64,000 nucleotides of DNA from Corynebacterium kroppenstedtii DSM 44385 (GCF_000023145.1 NC_012704.1:2170001-2234000), one strand, 5' to 3'; counted from the first letter of the stretch, positions 8,881 to 17,584 are shown. Notes: generated by a model from the sequence alone, not told the origin. A program made the numbers and translations.

Positions 8881-11268
8881 CTAATCGACATGCACACTAC
8901 CCCCGTGCTTCTGTAGCTCCGGCCCAAACCAGCTGAGCGGAATCTGCGTCAGATACAGCCCCTGCCACTCATTTTCCCAGAGCAACCCGATTTTTCCACT
9001 CGGAAGATACGTCATGGATTGATACACGTAATGGCCTGGGTTGAAGGTGCGCGCTATCGGCCATGTCTCGCCCTCGTCCGTCGAAACGCGGAGCACCCCG
9101 TTCCCACGGTAAGGCATCAATTGAGAAGCATTGGCGAACACATAAAGCGGCGAACCCGCCTGAGGCGACGCGTCAGCCCCACCACTCCCCGAACCCCCAG
9201 CACGACCATCAATCGCGATCGCATTAGGCTGCGAGAAAATCTCCGGGATATCCGGGTGGTAGGTGACCTCTCCCCAGGTTTCCCCACCATCCTCGGATAT
9301 CGCCGTGCCCACGCGCCCGGACGGGTGCTGGTTCCGCATGAGAACCATGAGCCTTCCGTCCTTGAGCTCCATCAATGTGGACTCGTGCGTGGACGCTTCG
9401 TCGTCGGCAAGTGTGCGCGAATCGATCGTCGCCCCTTTGAAAAGCCGACCATCATTCGGGGAAGCGCCGCGGTGCCACGTCTCGCCATGGTCATCGGAGT
9501 AGATCACCGCGCAGGAAAAGTGCTTCGGGTTGTCGCCGGAGTAGTACACCGGGATCACGAGCCGGCCAGCATGCTCACCGTGGCGGAGCTGCACGCCGGT
9601 TCCGGGCGACGTCCCGAGGAACGCCATCCACTCCTCTTTGACCTGATGGTTGATCAGCTCGGGTGCAGACCACGTTGCACCTTCATCGTCGCTGGTCACA
9701 TGCACAATGTACGACGTCCGGCGGGTCAGCAGCGTCTGGTTCGGATCCTCGCCATCAGCCAAGTAAATATTCCCCGCTGGTTTCCCGGCGCGGGTTACCC
9801 AGCCTTCCTTATCGACGCTGAACTCGGTGGTCTTCCCATCTTCAGTGACGACGGAACCATCGGCATTGAGCACGTACGTCGCGGGTGAAGATGCCGCGGG
9901 CGACGATGCTGCGGGCGAGGGCTCCGCGTCCGACGCACCACCAGCGCTGGTGTCGGTCAGAATCAGCCGGCCTTCAGAATCCTGCCCCACGCCGTGAACG
10001 TTGTTAGGCTGACCGATCGCGCCCGGGAAGTGGTCTATCAGCAGGTGAACTGTGCCGGTGTCCTCGTCGTACACGGTGCAAGAGTCGATCACGCTCGCCC
10101 CGGTGGCACCCGACCCTGGATACGTCAGGATGGTTTGCATATCTTCCCAGTGGTCGCCGCCGTCAAGGGACCTACGAATGACGAAGTTAATGTCATTGGG
10201 CGCATCGTTCGCGATGGTCGTCCGCTGATCCGCGCCGGCAATCACCGTGCCACTCGGCAGCGTCAAAAGCGACGGGATCCTGTAGCTCACCGCGCCATGC
10301 ATTCCACGGTCGAATAATGCCTGCGTGTGGACGGGATCGACATGCGACAGCCGCTTAATCGCCCCGTCGGTGAGCGGAGTGGGGTAAATCGCGGCGCGCG
10401 CGACCTCGCCGAATAACCGACGGCCGTGGATATCCTGCCCGATCGTAATGGTGTTGACCGGGCTGGCGTCGGCGAAAAATGCCTGCCCAGGGATCCGGGC
10501 TTCCCGGAAGCCGTCGACGTAGAGATCGACGGCGCCTTCCCCCGCGCGGATGACAACGTCATGCCATGTGCCGTCCGCCCAGTGCCCGTCGACGACGAAG
10601 GTTCGCCACTCATCTTCACTGGTCAAAACCTCGTAGGTAAGCCCCGTGTCCGAGACCGACAGGCGCAATCTTTCGGCGCTCGAAGAATCCTCACCGTCCG
10701 CCTCAACATACCCGGCCGACAGAATCGTTCCGCCCTGGCCGACGCCACGAACGCGAAACCGTGTCAACGTCGTCCCTGCTCCAAGCCGCGCGACCCGGCG
10801 CGTGTCGTAGTCAGCCAGGTGGTTAGCCGCGAACTGCACCATGGGTTGGGGTGGCGTCGCGTGCGCAAGGACATCATTATCGGACAACACGGTCCCGGTA
10901 CAGACGACGTCGGCAACGTCGACGGGGGCATCGGCGATGGTGAGTTCCTCCGCCTGAACGTCGGCAAGAAATGCTGTCGCCGTGCCACAAAAGGCCTGGT
11001 ACCCGTCGAGATAAAACTTGGTGCCTTCGGGGCCGACAATCAGGGCGATGCTGTGCCATTGGCCATCGGTGATGGTGGTGGCGTCTTCAACGTCGAGGTC
11101 CTGCACCCGATCGGGGGTACGCGTTGTGATGTGAGGATGATCATCTTCAATCCTGATCGACAGCTCCCCCGCGGAGGTGTGGGCCCCGATGAGCGGGCCG
11201 TCGATGGTGGTTCGAACGCGGGCGAGTATCGAACCTGCAGGATATGGGGTGGTCCGTAGCGTAGACAT
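8881..11268 (-). CDS. Exo-alpha-sialidase with LamG-like N-terminal modules, no signal peptide
   Basis: 795 residues. Residues about 1-140 and 150-310 each resemble a concanavalin/LamG-like module (repeated WHSIALIV and WHDVVIRAG strands with YLDGY and YVDGF). The sialidase domain follows: the YRIP motif with first triad Arg (R330), the acid Asp in GADQRT (D347), five Asp boxes (SLDGGDHW, SDDEGATW, SDDHGETW, SEDGGETW, STDEGETW), Glu in STHESTLMEL, Arg in MPYRGNG, and a Tyr pair in GHYVYQSMTY. No signal peptide, membrane segment or LPXTG is present, and an in-frame TAA 27 nt upstream of the GGAG-preceded ATG rules out a longer N-terminus. Ser/Ala-rich inserts lie near 441-463 and 688-706. It should release sialic acid, apparently inside the cell. 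Confidence 0.9.
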   Translation of the reverse strand: MSTLRTTPYPAGSILARVRTTIDGPLIGAHTSAGELSIRIEDDHPHITTRTPDRVQDLDVEDATTITDGQWHSIALIVGPEGTKFYLDGYQAFCGTATAFLADVQAEELTIADAPVDVADVVCTGTVLSDNDVLAHATPPQPMVQFAANHLADYDTRRVARLGAGTTLTRFRVRGVGQGGTILSAGYVEADGEDSSSAERLRLSVSDTGLTYEVLTSEDEWRTFVVDGHWADGTWHDVVIRAGEGAVDLYVDGFREARIPGQAFFADASPVNTITIGQDIHGRRLFGEVARAAIYPTPLTDGAIKRLSHVDPVHTQALFDRGMHGAVSYRIPSLLTLPSGTVIAGADQRTTIANDAPNDINFVIRRSLDGGDHWEDMQTILTYPGSGATGASVIDSCTVYDEDTGTVHLLIDHFPGAIGQPNNVHGVGQDSEGRLILTDTSAGGASDAEPSPAASSPAASSPATYVLNADGSVVTEDGKTTEFSVDKEGWVTRAGKPAGNIYLADGEDPNQTLLTRRTSYIVHVTSDDEGATWSAPELINHQVKEEWMAFLGTSPGTGVQLRHGEHAGRLVIPVYYSGDNPKHFSCAVIYSDDHGETWHRGASPNDGRLFKGATIDSRTLADDEASTHESTLMELKDGRLMVLMRNQHPSGRVGTAISEDGGETWGEVTYHPDIPEIFSQPNAIAIDGRAGGSGSGGADASPQAGSPLYVFANASQLMPYRGNGVLRVSTDEGETWPIARTFNPGHYVYQSMTYLPSGKIGLLWENEWQGLYLTQIPLSWFGPELQKHGGSVHVD

Positions 11269-11402
11269 ATGCGCTCCTGTTTGCCATGCGAATTACCATT
11301 CGTCCGGAAGCTCGCACGATGCACATGAGATAACCATCAGCCCGGGCTCATCACGGGCCGGACTGAGGGGCAACTTTTGGTAACGGCCCCGATCGTACCA
11401 CA

Positions 11403-11426
11403 TGTCAGATGTCTGATGTCTGATAC
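11403..11426. promoter_or_regulatory. Putative NanR operator between sialidase and nanT
   Basis: GTCAGATGTCTGAT (11404-11417) contains the palindrome TCAGA-TG-TCTGA, and a second partly overlapping TGATGTCTGATAC follows. It lies in the divergent region that must hold the promoters of the sialidase-nanA unit and the nanT unit. It is the best match to the motif shared with 4828 and 16427. Confidence 0.55.
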
Positions 11427-11495
11427 GCTGGGAGCACACACGCGGTCCCAACTCCCCCACCCGCGCCCATACCTCAGGCACACGAGGAGGCCACT

Positions 11496-13097
11496 ATGGT
11501 CACTAGCACTTCACCCACCAGTCACCCTCCCGCACAACGGTGGTGGACATACCTCAGCAAAGAAGATTGGAAAGCTTTCTTCGCGGCGTGGATCGGTGTC
11601 CTCCTCGACGGCTACGATTTCGTCCTCATTGCCTTCGCCCTACCCCTGATAACCAAATCTTTCGACCTCACCTTGGTTGAATCCGCCGCCCTCATTTCCG
11701 CGGCCTTCGTCTCGCGGTGGCTCGGCGGGTTGCTTCTCGGCGCGGCCGGCGACAAATGGGGACGCAAACCCGCGATGGTCCTCTCGATCCTCATGTTCGC
11801 GTTCGGCTCCATCGCCTGCGCATTCGCACCGGGGTACTGGTTCCTTTTCCTCTTCCGCCTCATCATCGGCTTCGCCATGGCCGGTGAGTACTCGGCCTCC
11901 GCGGCCTATGTCATTGAATCGTGGCCGGTCCACATGCGGAACAAAGCGTCCGGCTTCCTCCTTTCCGGCTACGCTTTCGGCGTCCTCCTCGCCGCGCAGG
12001 TCGATAAATACCTGGTCAGCTGGGTGGAATCCTGGCACCCGGGGTGGGGTTGGCGTGCGCTGTTCCTCACCGGCATCGTCCCCGTCTTCGTCGCCGTCTA
12101 TATGCGACGCCGCCTCCCGGAAGCCAGCGACTGGAAAGAAACGCAGAAAGACCAGCATCGCGACGACGACATGCTGGACATTCTCTTCGGCAGCCAGCGT
12201 CGCATTCCGAACATCCTCGCCGTCGTGGTCGCCTTCGTCGCCCTGATGGTGATCTTCACCGAAGCGACGTCGAGCGTCGCGCTCCTCATCCTGTGCGGCG
12301 TTGCAGCAGCGGCCGTCTTCATCACCTTCATCGTCCAGTTCGATCCGAGCCGCTGGGTGATCGGGATCCTCATCATGATCACGATCTTCGCGTCATTCAT
12401 GTACACCTGGCCGATTCAAGGTTTATTGCCGACGTACCTCCACGGGATTGGCATGGACCCGGGCGTGGTGGCCAACGTCGTTTCGTTCGCGGCGGTGGGC
12501 AACGCGTGCGGTTATATCCTCGCCGGTTTTGCTGGGGACGCGATGGGGATGCGTCGGTGGTACGCGATCAGCATCATCCTCTCGCAGATCATCGTGATCC
12601 CGTTGTTTGTGCAGACGAGCGGCATTGTGGTGCTGGTCGCCGCGCTGCTGTTCTTCCAGCAGATGTTCGGCCAGGGCGTATCCGGCCTGCTGCCCAAGTG
12701 GGTGTCGTCCTACTTCCCCGTCGAGAAACGAGCCGCTGGCCTGGGCTTTTGCTACAACGTCGGCGCGCTGGGCGGTGCCGTCGGCCCTGTACTGGGTGCG
12801 TCCATCGCGGCGAAAACGTCGTTGGGCGTAGCGCTGGCGATCATGTCCGTGGGCTTCGCGCTCATCGTTGTGGTCTCGATTGGGCTGAACCTGCCGAAGG
12901 TGCTGCAAAAGGCGGTTAATCCCGACGCTGTTCGACCAGAAGATGGTGACGACGAAACCATCGCGGCCATCGCAGCCGGCGACGAGCACCCGAGCGACGC
13001 ACCCAACGACTCCACGTCCACCGAGTCCACCCCCAGCGGCTCCACCTCCGGCACCACGAACCCCACCTCTCCCGCACCGAAAACGCAAGGAATGTAA
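11496..13097 (+). CDS. nanT: MFS sialic acid transporter, NanT type
   Basis: 533 residues, about 12 membrane helices. It matches the NanT branch of the major facilitator superfamily: LDGYDFVLIAFALPLI in helix 1, the loop 2-3 motif GAAGDKWGRKPAM, AGEYSASAAYVIESWP, MRNKASGFLLSGYAFG and a cytoplasmic RRRLPEASDWKE. NanT takes up Neu5Ac with protons. The C-terminal 60 residues form a Ser/Thr/Pro/Asp-rich tail after the last helix. CGAGGAGG precedes the ATG. Divergent from the sialidase, and only 2 nt separate its stop from the next start, so translation of the two is probably coupled. Confidence 0.9.
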   Translation: MVTSTSPTSHPPAQRWWTYLSKEDWKAFFAAWIGVLLDGYDFVLIAFALPLITKSFDLTLVESAALISAAFVSRWLGGLLLGAAGDKWGRKPAMVLSILMFAFGSIACAFAPGYWFLFLFRLIIGFAMAGEYSASAAYVIESWPVHMRNKASGFLLSGYAFGVLLAAQVDKYLVSWVESWHPGWGWRALFLTGIVPVFVAVYMRRRLPEASDWKETQKDQHRDDDMLDILFGSQRRIPNILAVVVAFVALMVIFTEATSSVALLILCGVAAAAVFITFIVQFDPSRWVIGILIMITIFASFMYTWPIQGLLPTYLHGIGMDPGVVANVVSFAAVGNACGYILAGFAGDAMGMRRWYAISIILSQIIVIPLFVQTSGIVVLVAALLFFQQMFGQGVSGLLPKWVSSYFPVEKRAAGLGFCYNVGALGGAVGPVLGASIAAKTSLGVALAIMSVGFALIVVVSIGLNLPKVLQKAVNPDAVRPEDGDDETIAAIAAGDEHPSDAPNDSTSTESTPSGSTSGTTNPTSPAPKTQGM

Positions 13098-13099
13098 CC

Positions 13100-14071
13100 A
13101 TGAACACCCCGATAACAACTTCACCTGCAGAAACAGGCTCGTCGGACACGACGCCACCGGACTTCATCGTCGGCGCCTACGCTAGCCTCCCCTTCGACCG
13201 CCGCGACCAGGAAACGTACTACTCGCTCCTCGCCGAGCAGGCCTGGATCAATGGGCTAGAAATCCCCTTCCCCGGCGACCTCACCGAAAGCCTCCCGTGG
13301 CTCAGCGGCCAGATCGCGGACCACTGGGATGCCAACACCATCACCGCTATTCCGGGCACGATGGTCAACGTCGGCAAGAATCCCGCATTCGGCCTGGCTA
13401 GCGCGGATGAGGATGGCCGAGCCGCCGCCCTCGAATTCACAGACCGGATCTGCAAGGCTGTCCAGGAACTGGCTAGTCGGACCGGCCGCAGCGTCATTAA
13501 ATATGTCCAGTTGCATTCCGCCCCGACGCGCGGCGCACACTCGGATGCCTTCGCCCGTAGTCTCGACGAGATTGCCACGTGGAATTGGTCCAGCGCGCGC
13601 ATCGTCATTGAGCATTGCGACGCACCCCGCGAGGATCATGAACCCGAAAAGGGGTTCCTCGAGCTAGCCGACGAATGCGCCATCGCCGCTGATCACGGCG
13701 TGAAGCTGCACATCAATTGGGGTCGGAGCTGCCTAGAAGATCGCGACGCGACCACTCCTCTGCAGCACATCACGACAGCTCGCGACAAGGGGGTGCTGTC
13801 TGGCGTCATGTTCAGCGGTGCGGGCGATAAAGATACTCAGTACGGCTACCCGTGGGTCGACGGGCACCTCCCCGCTTATCCCGACGAGCCGACGTCATGG
13901 ATGACGCCTGATCGGATCCGCGAGTGCGCCCATGCAGCGCTTGGCACGCCCGAGGTTTATCTGGGTGCCAAAGTTTGTGTACCGAGCGATTCGTCCCTCA
14001 ACGGCCGCGTCGCGATGCTCAAGAACATTTACGATGCAGCGCTCGGGGAACATGGAGCGCTGAATAGCTAA
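13100..14071 (+). CDS. DUF4862 family protein, TIM-barrel-like, coupled to nanT
   Basis: 323 residues. It resembles DUF4862, a family related by pattern to sugar-phosphate isomerase or AP-endonuclease type TIM barrels; no reaction is known to me. Candidate metal or active-site residues are seen in LEIPFPGDL, VQLHSAPTRGAHSD, IVIEHCDAP (Glu/His/Cys), VKLHINWGRSCLED and LGAKVCVPSDSSL. The order of Glu and His residues is what a metal-dependent barrel would show. The first 20 residues are Thr/Ser-rich. It starts 2 nt after nanT, so a role in handling an imported sialic acid form, such as an isomer or anhydro form, is a reasonable guess. Confidence 0.75.
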   Translation: MNTPITTSPAETGSSDTTPPDFIVGAYASLPFDRRDQETYYSLLAEQAWINGLEIPFPGDLTESLPWLSGQIADHWDANTITAIPGTMVNVGKNPAFGLASADEDGRAAALEFTDRICKAVQELASRTGRSVIKYVQLHSAPTRGAHSDAFARSLDEIATWNWSSARIVIEHCDAPREDHEPEKGFLELADECAIAADHGVKLHINWGRSCLEDRDATTPLQHITTARDKGVLSGVMFSGAGDKDTQYGYPWVDGHLPAYPDEPTSWMTPDRIRECAHAALGTPEVYLGAKVCVPSDSSLNGRVAMLKNIYDAALGEHGALNS

Positions 14072-14083
14072 TCGCTGGGGGCT

Positions 14084-14104
14084 GGGGCCTTCTGGGGAGG
14101 CCCC
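14084..14104 (+). terminator. Hairpin after the nanT unit
   Basis: GGGGCCT (14084-14090) and AGGCCCC (14098-14104) form a perfect 7-bp stem 13 nt after the stop of the DUF4862 gene. It is followed by TTC and a loose T-rich stretch rather than a full U tract. Confidence 0.45.
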
Positions 14105-14635
14105 TTCGGGGATTTCATTAGGGCCTGGGGGTTTGTCTGAATCACTTAAACGTGGCGTGGAAATGACGCCACGTGGGGGAACCGGCGGCTTATGAATGCC
14201 CTTGTGCAGGGAAGTTCTTTCGCCCGCTCCCCTCTCCGTTGAGAATGCACCGGACCAGAGGTTCTTATTCACTATTCGAGAACCAACCGTCGGCTCAGAC
14301 TGACTTCCCCGACTGCTATTGAGAGGCTCGTAGCGCCCACCTAGCCCAACCTCAATCCCCCACGCCGGATGCTCGATTGGTGGTTGTAGCTGAAAACACA
14401 CCTGCCTGACGATCCGCTCGAGATCGCCAGGCAGTGCAATTTCGGCCAAGGTCAACTCGCCAAAGTATCCACCCTGACCTGCAACGAGAACCAAGCCGAC
14501 CACCAAACAGGACGACCAGCCCTCTACGACAAAGCTATCCCAACCGAATACACACACTCAACTGGCATCGACAAAGGCCAGATCTAACCCCCCGGACGAC
14601 ACACCGAGCAGACACACTTTTGTCGTATAACCCAC
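14105..14635. other. Gap with a possible gene remnant
   Basis: 530 bp between convergent units. A perfect 9-bp inverted repeat (ACGTGGCGT / ACGCCACGT) lies at 14150-14174. A plus-strand frame open from about 14390 to the TAA near 14587 encodes about 65 residues with plausible codon use (for example QCNFGQGQLAKVSTLTCNEN) but no start codon with a ribosome site. It could be the tail of a decayed gene. No family is recognised. Confidence 0.3.
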
Positions 14636-14663
14636 AAAAATGAAGGGCCCCTCAGGCCCTTCA
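14636..14663 (-). terminator. Rho-independent terminator of the SSS transporter gene
   Basis: Read on the minus strand, a 9-bp stem (TGAAGGGCC / GGCCCTTCA) with a 5-nt loop is followed by five T residues, 83 nt after the stop of the transporter. Confidence 0.75.
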
Positions 14664-14746
14664 CATCCTCAATTTCCTTCTTGGGTTATCTCCACGTAGC
14701 TTGAGACAGTGCCCCACGTACTCAGAGCACCGCTTATCCAGCGTCG

Positions 14747-16345
14747 TTAAACCTGAGCCACAGACTTCGGTTCAGTGGGATCATCAGTATCGGGAATAAC
14801 GGAGGCTGCTTCATCCTTCAGCGCTTCGCGCCGGGCGGACTTCCTTTCGTAACTCAAGTCTTTTCCGTGGATCGTCAGCGGCAGGGTCTCGGTACGAGTA
14901 GCCTTCGCAACGCCGGCGAGCGGAATGGACAGCACATATCCAGCAACCAGCGTGACGGCAAACGCGACGATGGAAATCATGAACGGTCCCAAGTCCGTTT
15001 GGTTCATGAAGTAGCCGGACACCGCTCCCAGAAGAAGCCCGGCCAGCACACCAAACCGGTTCGCTCGCACGGTGAAGATCCCCAGCGCAAAGACCGCAGC
15101 AATCGGAATACCAAACAGCCCGGTGAGTGTCAGGAACAGATCCCACAGCTCGCCCTTCTCCGAGGCGATGAGCCACAACGCGACACCCGTCGAAAAGAGT
15201 CCGGTAAAGACAATAATCATGCGGCTGAACAGGACTGATGCCTCGCCACGGCCGGGCATGAGGCGGTTACGGATATCAACCGTGATGCACGCGGAGATGG
15301 AGTTCAACGAGGAAGAAATGGTCGACTGTGCAGCGGCCAAAATACCACCGATGATCAAACCAGCCACGCCACCCGGAAGCTCGGTCAGAATGTAGTAAGG
15401 CACAATCGCCGACGTGTTCACGTCATCCGGGAAACCGCCATTGCCCTGGTAGTAGGTGTACAGGGCGGTGCCCATGCCGTAGAAAATCGGGATCGTAATC
15501 AGCGCGAGGCACCCATTCACATACAAGGAGCCCTTCGTGGCCTGGACAGATGGCGTGGTCTGGTAGCGCTGAACCACATCCTGGCTGGCCGTGTAGGACT
15601 GCAAATTATTGAGCACACTGCCCAAGAAAATAATCGGGATCGACACCGACAAATCACTAAAAGTGAAGTTCTGGCCAGAATAGAACTTCCCGTTCGACGC
15701 GGCCTCAGACAACGTATGGGAAATCGAACCGGGACTATTCACCAACGCAACGACAATTACAATCACCGCACCCGACAGCAGGATGATGCCCTGGATAACG
15801 TCGGACCAGATCACGCCCTCCATACCGCCGAGGAATGTGTAAATCACGCACGCAATCCCGACCAGCCCGGCAATGAGATAAGGGTTGATATCGCTGACGG
15901 CGGTGAGAGCCAGCGTCGGCAAGTAAATGACGATGGCAATACGTCCGATGTGGAACAGGACGAAGAATAGGGAGCCGAATACGCGAAGAACCACGTCAAA
16001 GCGTTCTTCCAGGTATTCGTAGGCCGTCGTGACGTCCAGCTTGCGGAAGAAGGGGACGTAGTAATAGACGAGGATCGGGACGATGGCGAAGATCGCGATG
16101 TTTCCCGCGGAGTATGCCCAGTCCGTCAAGTACGCCTTTTCCGGGATGGACATGAAGGTAATGGCGGACAGCGTGGTGGCGTAGATGGAGAAACCCGCGG
16201 CCCATGCGGGAATGCGCCCACCAGCTTTGAAGTAATCATCGCTGCTGGCACCGGCCCGTTTCGAGAAATAGATGCCCACTGCCAACATGGCGACGATATA
16301 GACCGCAATGGCTAGCCAGTTCAGTGTGCCAAATTGCTGATGCAT
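14747..16345 (-). CDS. Sodium:solute symporter family protein, probable sialic acid importer
   Basis: 532 residues with about 13 hydrophobic segments and an LeuT-type SSS signature (LNWLAIAVYIVAMLAVGIYF in helix 1, then KRAGASSDDYFKAGGRIPAW, GGMEGVIWSDVIQG and AQSTISSSLNSISACI). SSS proteins take up sialic acids, sugars, proline or others with sodium. The same putative operator that precedes nanT and nanK lies before this gene, and it sits beside the nan genes, so sialic acid or a derivative is the likely substrate. The cytoplasmic tail is charged and ends in Val. It ends the island before the ribosomal genes. Confidence 0.82.
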   Translation of the reverse strand: MHQQFGTLNWLAIAVYIVAMLAVGIYFSKRAGASSDDYFKAGGRIPAWAAGFSIYATTLSAITFMSIPEKAYLTDWAYSAGNIAIFAIVPILVYYYVPFFRKLDVTTAYEYLEERFDVVLRVFGSLFFVLFHIGRIAIVIYLPTLALTAVSDINPYLIAGLVGIACVIYTFLGGMEGVIWSDVIQGIILLSGAVIVIVVALVNSPGSISHTLSEAASNGKFYSGQNFTFSDLSVSIPIIFLGSVLNNLQSYTASQDVVQRYQTTPSVQATKGSLYVNGCLALITIPIFYGMGTALYTYYQGNGGFPDDVNTSAIVPYYILTELPGGVAGLIIGGILAAAQSTISSSLNSISACITVDIRNRLMPGRGEASVLFSRMIIVFTGLFSTGVALWLIASEKGELWDLFLTLTGLFGIPIAAVFALGIFTVRANRFGVLAGLLLGAVSGYFMNQTDLGPFMISIVAFAVTLVAGYVLSIPLAGVAKATRTETLPLTIHGKDLSYERKSARREALKDEAASVIPDTDDPTEPKSVAQV

Positions 16346-16816
16346 GGAGGATCGCTCCTAACGTGTTGTCAACAACCCGCTCACTGTGACTCACCGCCGT
16401 GCGGGTCGAAACCCACACTACCGACCTGTCAGATGTCCGACAAGCACAGTCAGGGGTGGCTCCTACCCCCGGCGACAACACTCGCGACAAAAACCGTGTG
16501 TTGTTGACCCCCTGAGTGAGGTTCGTTACGTGTTATTTGGGGCTTGGCTTCGGTGGTGCTGTCCGACGCTTATGGGTGCTGTCCGCGGTGGCGGGCATGG
16601 GCGAACTCACCCAGCCCCGCAGGCAACTGCACCAAAACGTTAATCGAGAAAAGCCCGCTGAACAGCAGAAGCGCCTCAATCAACCCGTCGGACCGGGGCT
16701 AGAAATCAGCTCCAGCAACTCACCGAAAAAGAACGACGACTTCGAGATAGCTTCTAAACAGCTCTCTAAGCCGTTGGAACCTCCTGGGGCAGGTATCCCC
16801 TCACCCCTGTCAGCAG
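16346..16816. other. Promoter region of the SSS gene and unassigned sequence
   Basis: Holds the putative operator at 16427-16444. The rest has one plus-strand frame (16516-16836) with a stretch VGPGLEISSSNS that resembles VGPGLAISCSPD in the minus-strand gene at 17012. No ribosome site precedes it and its end overlaps the next gene, so it is not called. Confidence 0.4.
16427..16444. promoter_or_regulatory. Putative NanR operator before the SSS transporter
   Basis: TGTCAGATGTCCGACAAG: the halves TGTCAGA and TCCGACA are inverted around TG, one mismatch from a perfect palindrome. About 80 nt upstream of the transporter start. Confidence 0.5.
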
Positions 16817-17008
16817 CTAAGACCAACCTTTTTTAAGGTTACGAGCGATCCGTCGGAGCGATCGCCAACCAGAAGGAGTCAAGACGGCTCCGGCAATAAG
16901 TCCACACATAACCCCAAGGTATATGGCAGAGGGCCAAGACCCTTCAACGAAAAAGCGGAACACAAGTAAGGTCACCACAAAACCCAAAAGCGTTACTAGT
17001 GGGCGCAT
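16817..17008 (-). CDS. Small membrane protein, 63 aa
   Basis: Not recognised. 63 residues with two likely membrane helices (VTLLGFVVTLLVFRFFV and about 28-45, YLGVMCGLIAGAVLTP) and a basic end (RRIARNLKKGWS). It starts 3 nt after the stop of the upstream gene, which suggests a two-gene unit and translational coupling. An AACCTT-TTTT-AAGGTT palindrome overlaps its last codons. The coupling and the hydrophobic pattern support a real gene; function unknown. Confidence 0.55.
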   Translation of the reverse strand: MRPLVTLLGFVVTLLVFRFFVEGSWPSAIYLGVMCGLIAGAVLTPSGWRSLRRIARNLKKGWS

Positions 17009-17011
17009 GGT

Positions 17012-17347
17012 CTACCCGCCCATATAGGTAGCGAGAGCGCCACCCGCATCTGGACTACAGCTGATTGCAAGACCTGGACCGACTTTTTTCCCGACGCTTT
17101 CAGCTTTATATTGGAATGTTCTTTTAGACAAAGGATTTCCCCCTACCAACTCAATATTTTTATTAAGCTGAGCAAGCTCATCTTTCGAAACGGTTTGTCG
17201 CTCGGCAGTGGAGGTAGAAGACCCCCGGTGAGCTGTTACGCAACGTTGTTCTTGTGAAGCAGGAGAAGCGCTAGCCGAGGCACCTGGGATCGAACCTACA
17301 GGCATCGAAGCATCCAACGAAAGTGCCAATTTCTTCTCCCAGTGCAT
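17012..17347 (-). CDS. Hypothetical protein, 111 aa
   Basis: Not recognised. 111 residues, Ser/Ala-rich in the first half, with a charged middle (TVSKDELAQLNKNIELVGG) and a Gly-rich end (KKVGPGLAISCSPDAGGALA). No clear signal peptide and no membrane helix. AAGGG lies 9 nt before the ATG. Paired with the small membrane protein downstream. The dispersed element copy B and a long AT-rich gap lie upstream. The base composition around this pair is lower in GC than the neighbours, so acquisition by transfer is possible. Confidence 0.5.
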   Translation of the reverse strand: MHWEKKLALSLDASMPVGSIPGASASASPASQEQRCVTAHRGSSTSTAERQTVSKDELAQLNKNIELVGGNPLSKRTFQYKAESVGKKVGPGLAISCSPDAGGALATYMGG

Positions 17348-17584
17348 AAATATGCCCTTGCGGACAGAAAGAGATAGATAGATCTACCACTTAGAAAAGG
17401 GCTATCTCAAACGAAACGGATGATCGCAAGGATCTCGTCCATTAATCCAAATAATTAATCATTTTCCAATGAAAGATAGGGGACAAAGGGCGCGTGTTTG
17501 AGAGTTTGGGGGCCAAGTTCACCGGAGACAGCGAAATCGAAAAGTTAGCAGAGAATTTCTAGGGCTTTTCTACGTTTTGGCTCG
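17348..17584. other. AT-richer gap upstream of the orphan pair
   Basis: Presumably holds the promoter of the 17012 gene (minus). The text is visibly richer in A and T than the surroundings. No gene or repeat was seen apart from the adjoining element copy B. Confidence 0.4.

Noticed and set aside
13895..14557. 220-residue minus-strand frame
   Set aside because: Antisense to the end of the DUF4862 gene and the following gap; no ribosome site, no recognisable domain.
14105..14635. Transposase remnant in the gap after the DUF4862 gene
   Set aside because: The 65-codon frame has no transposase motif and no inverted terminal repeats were found.
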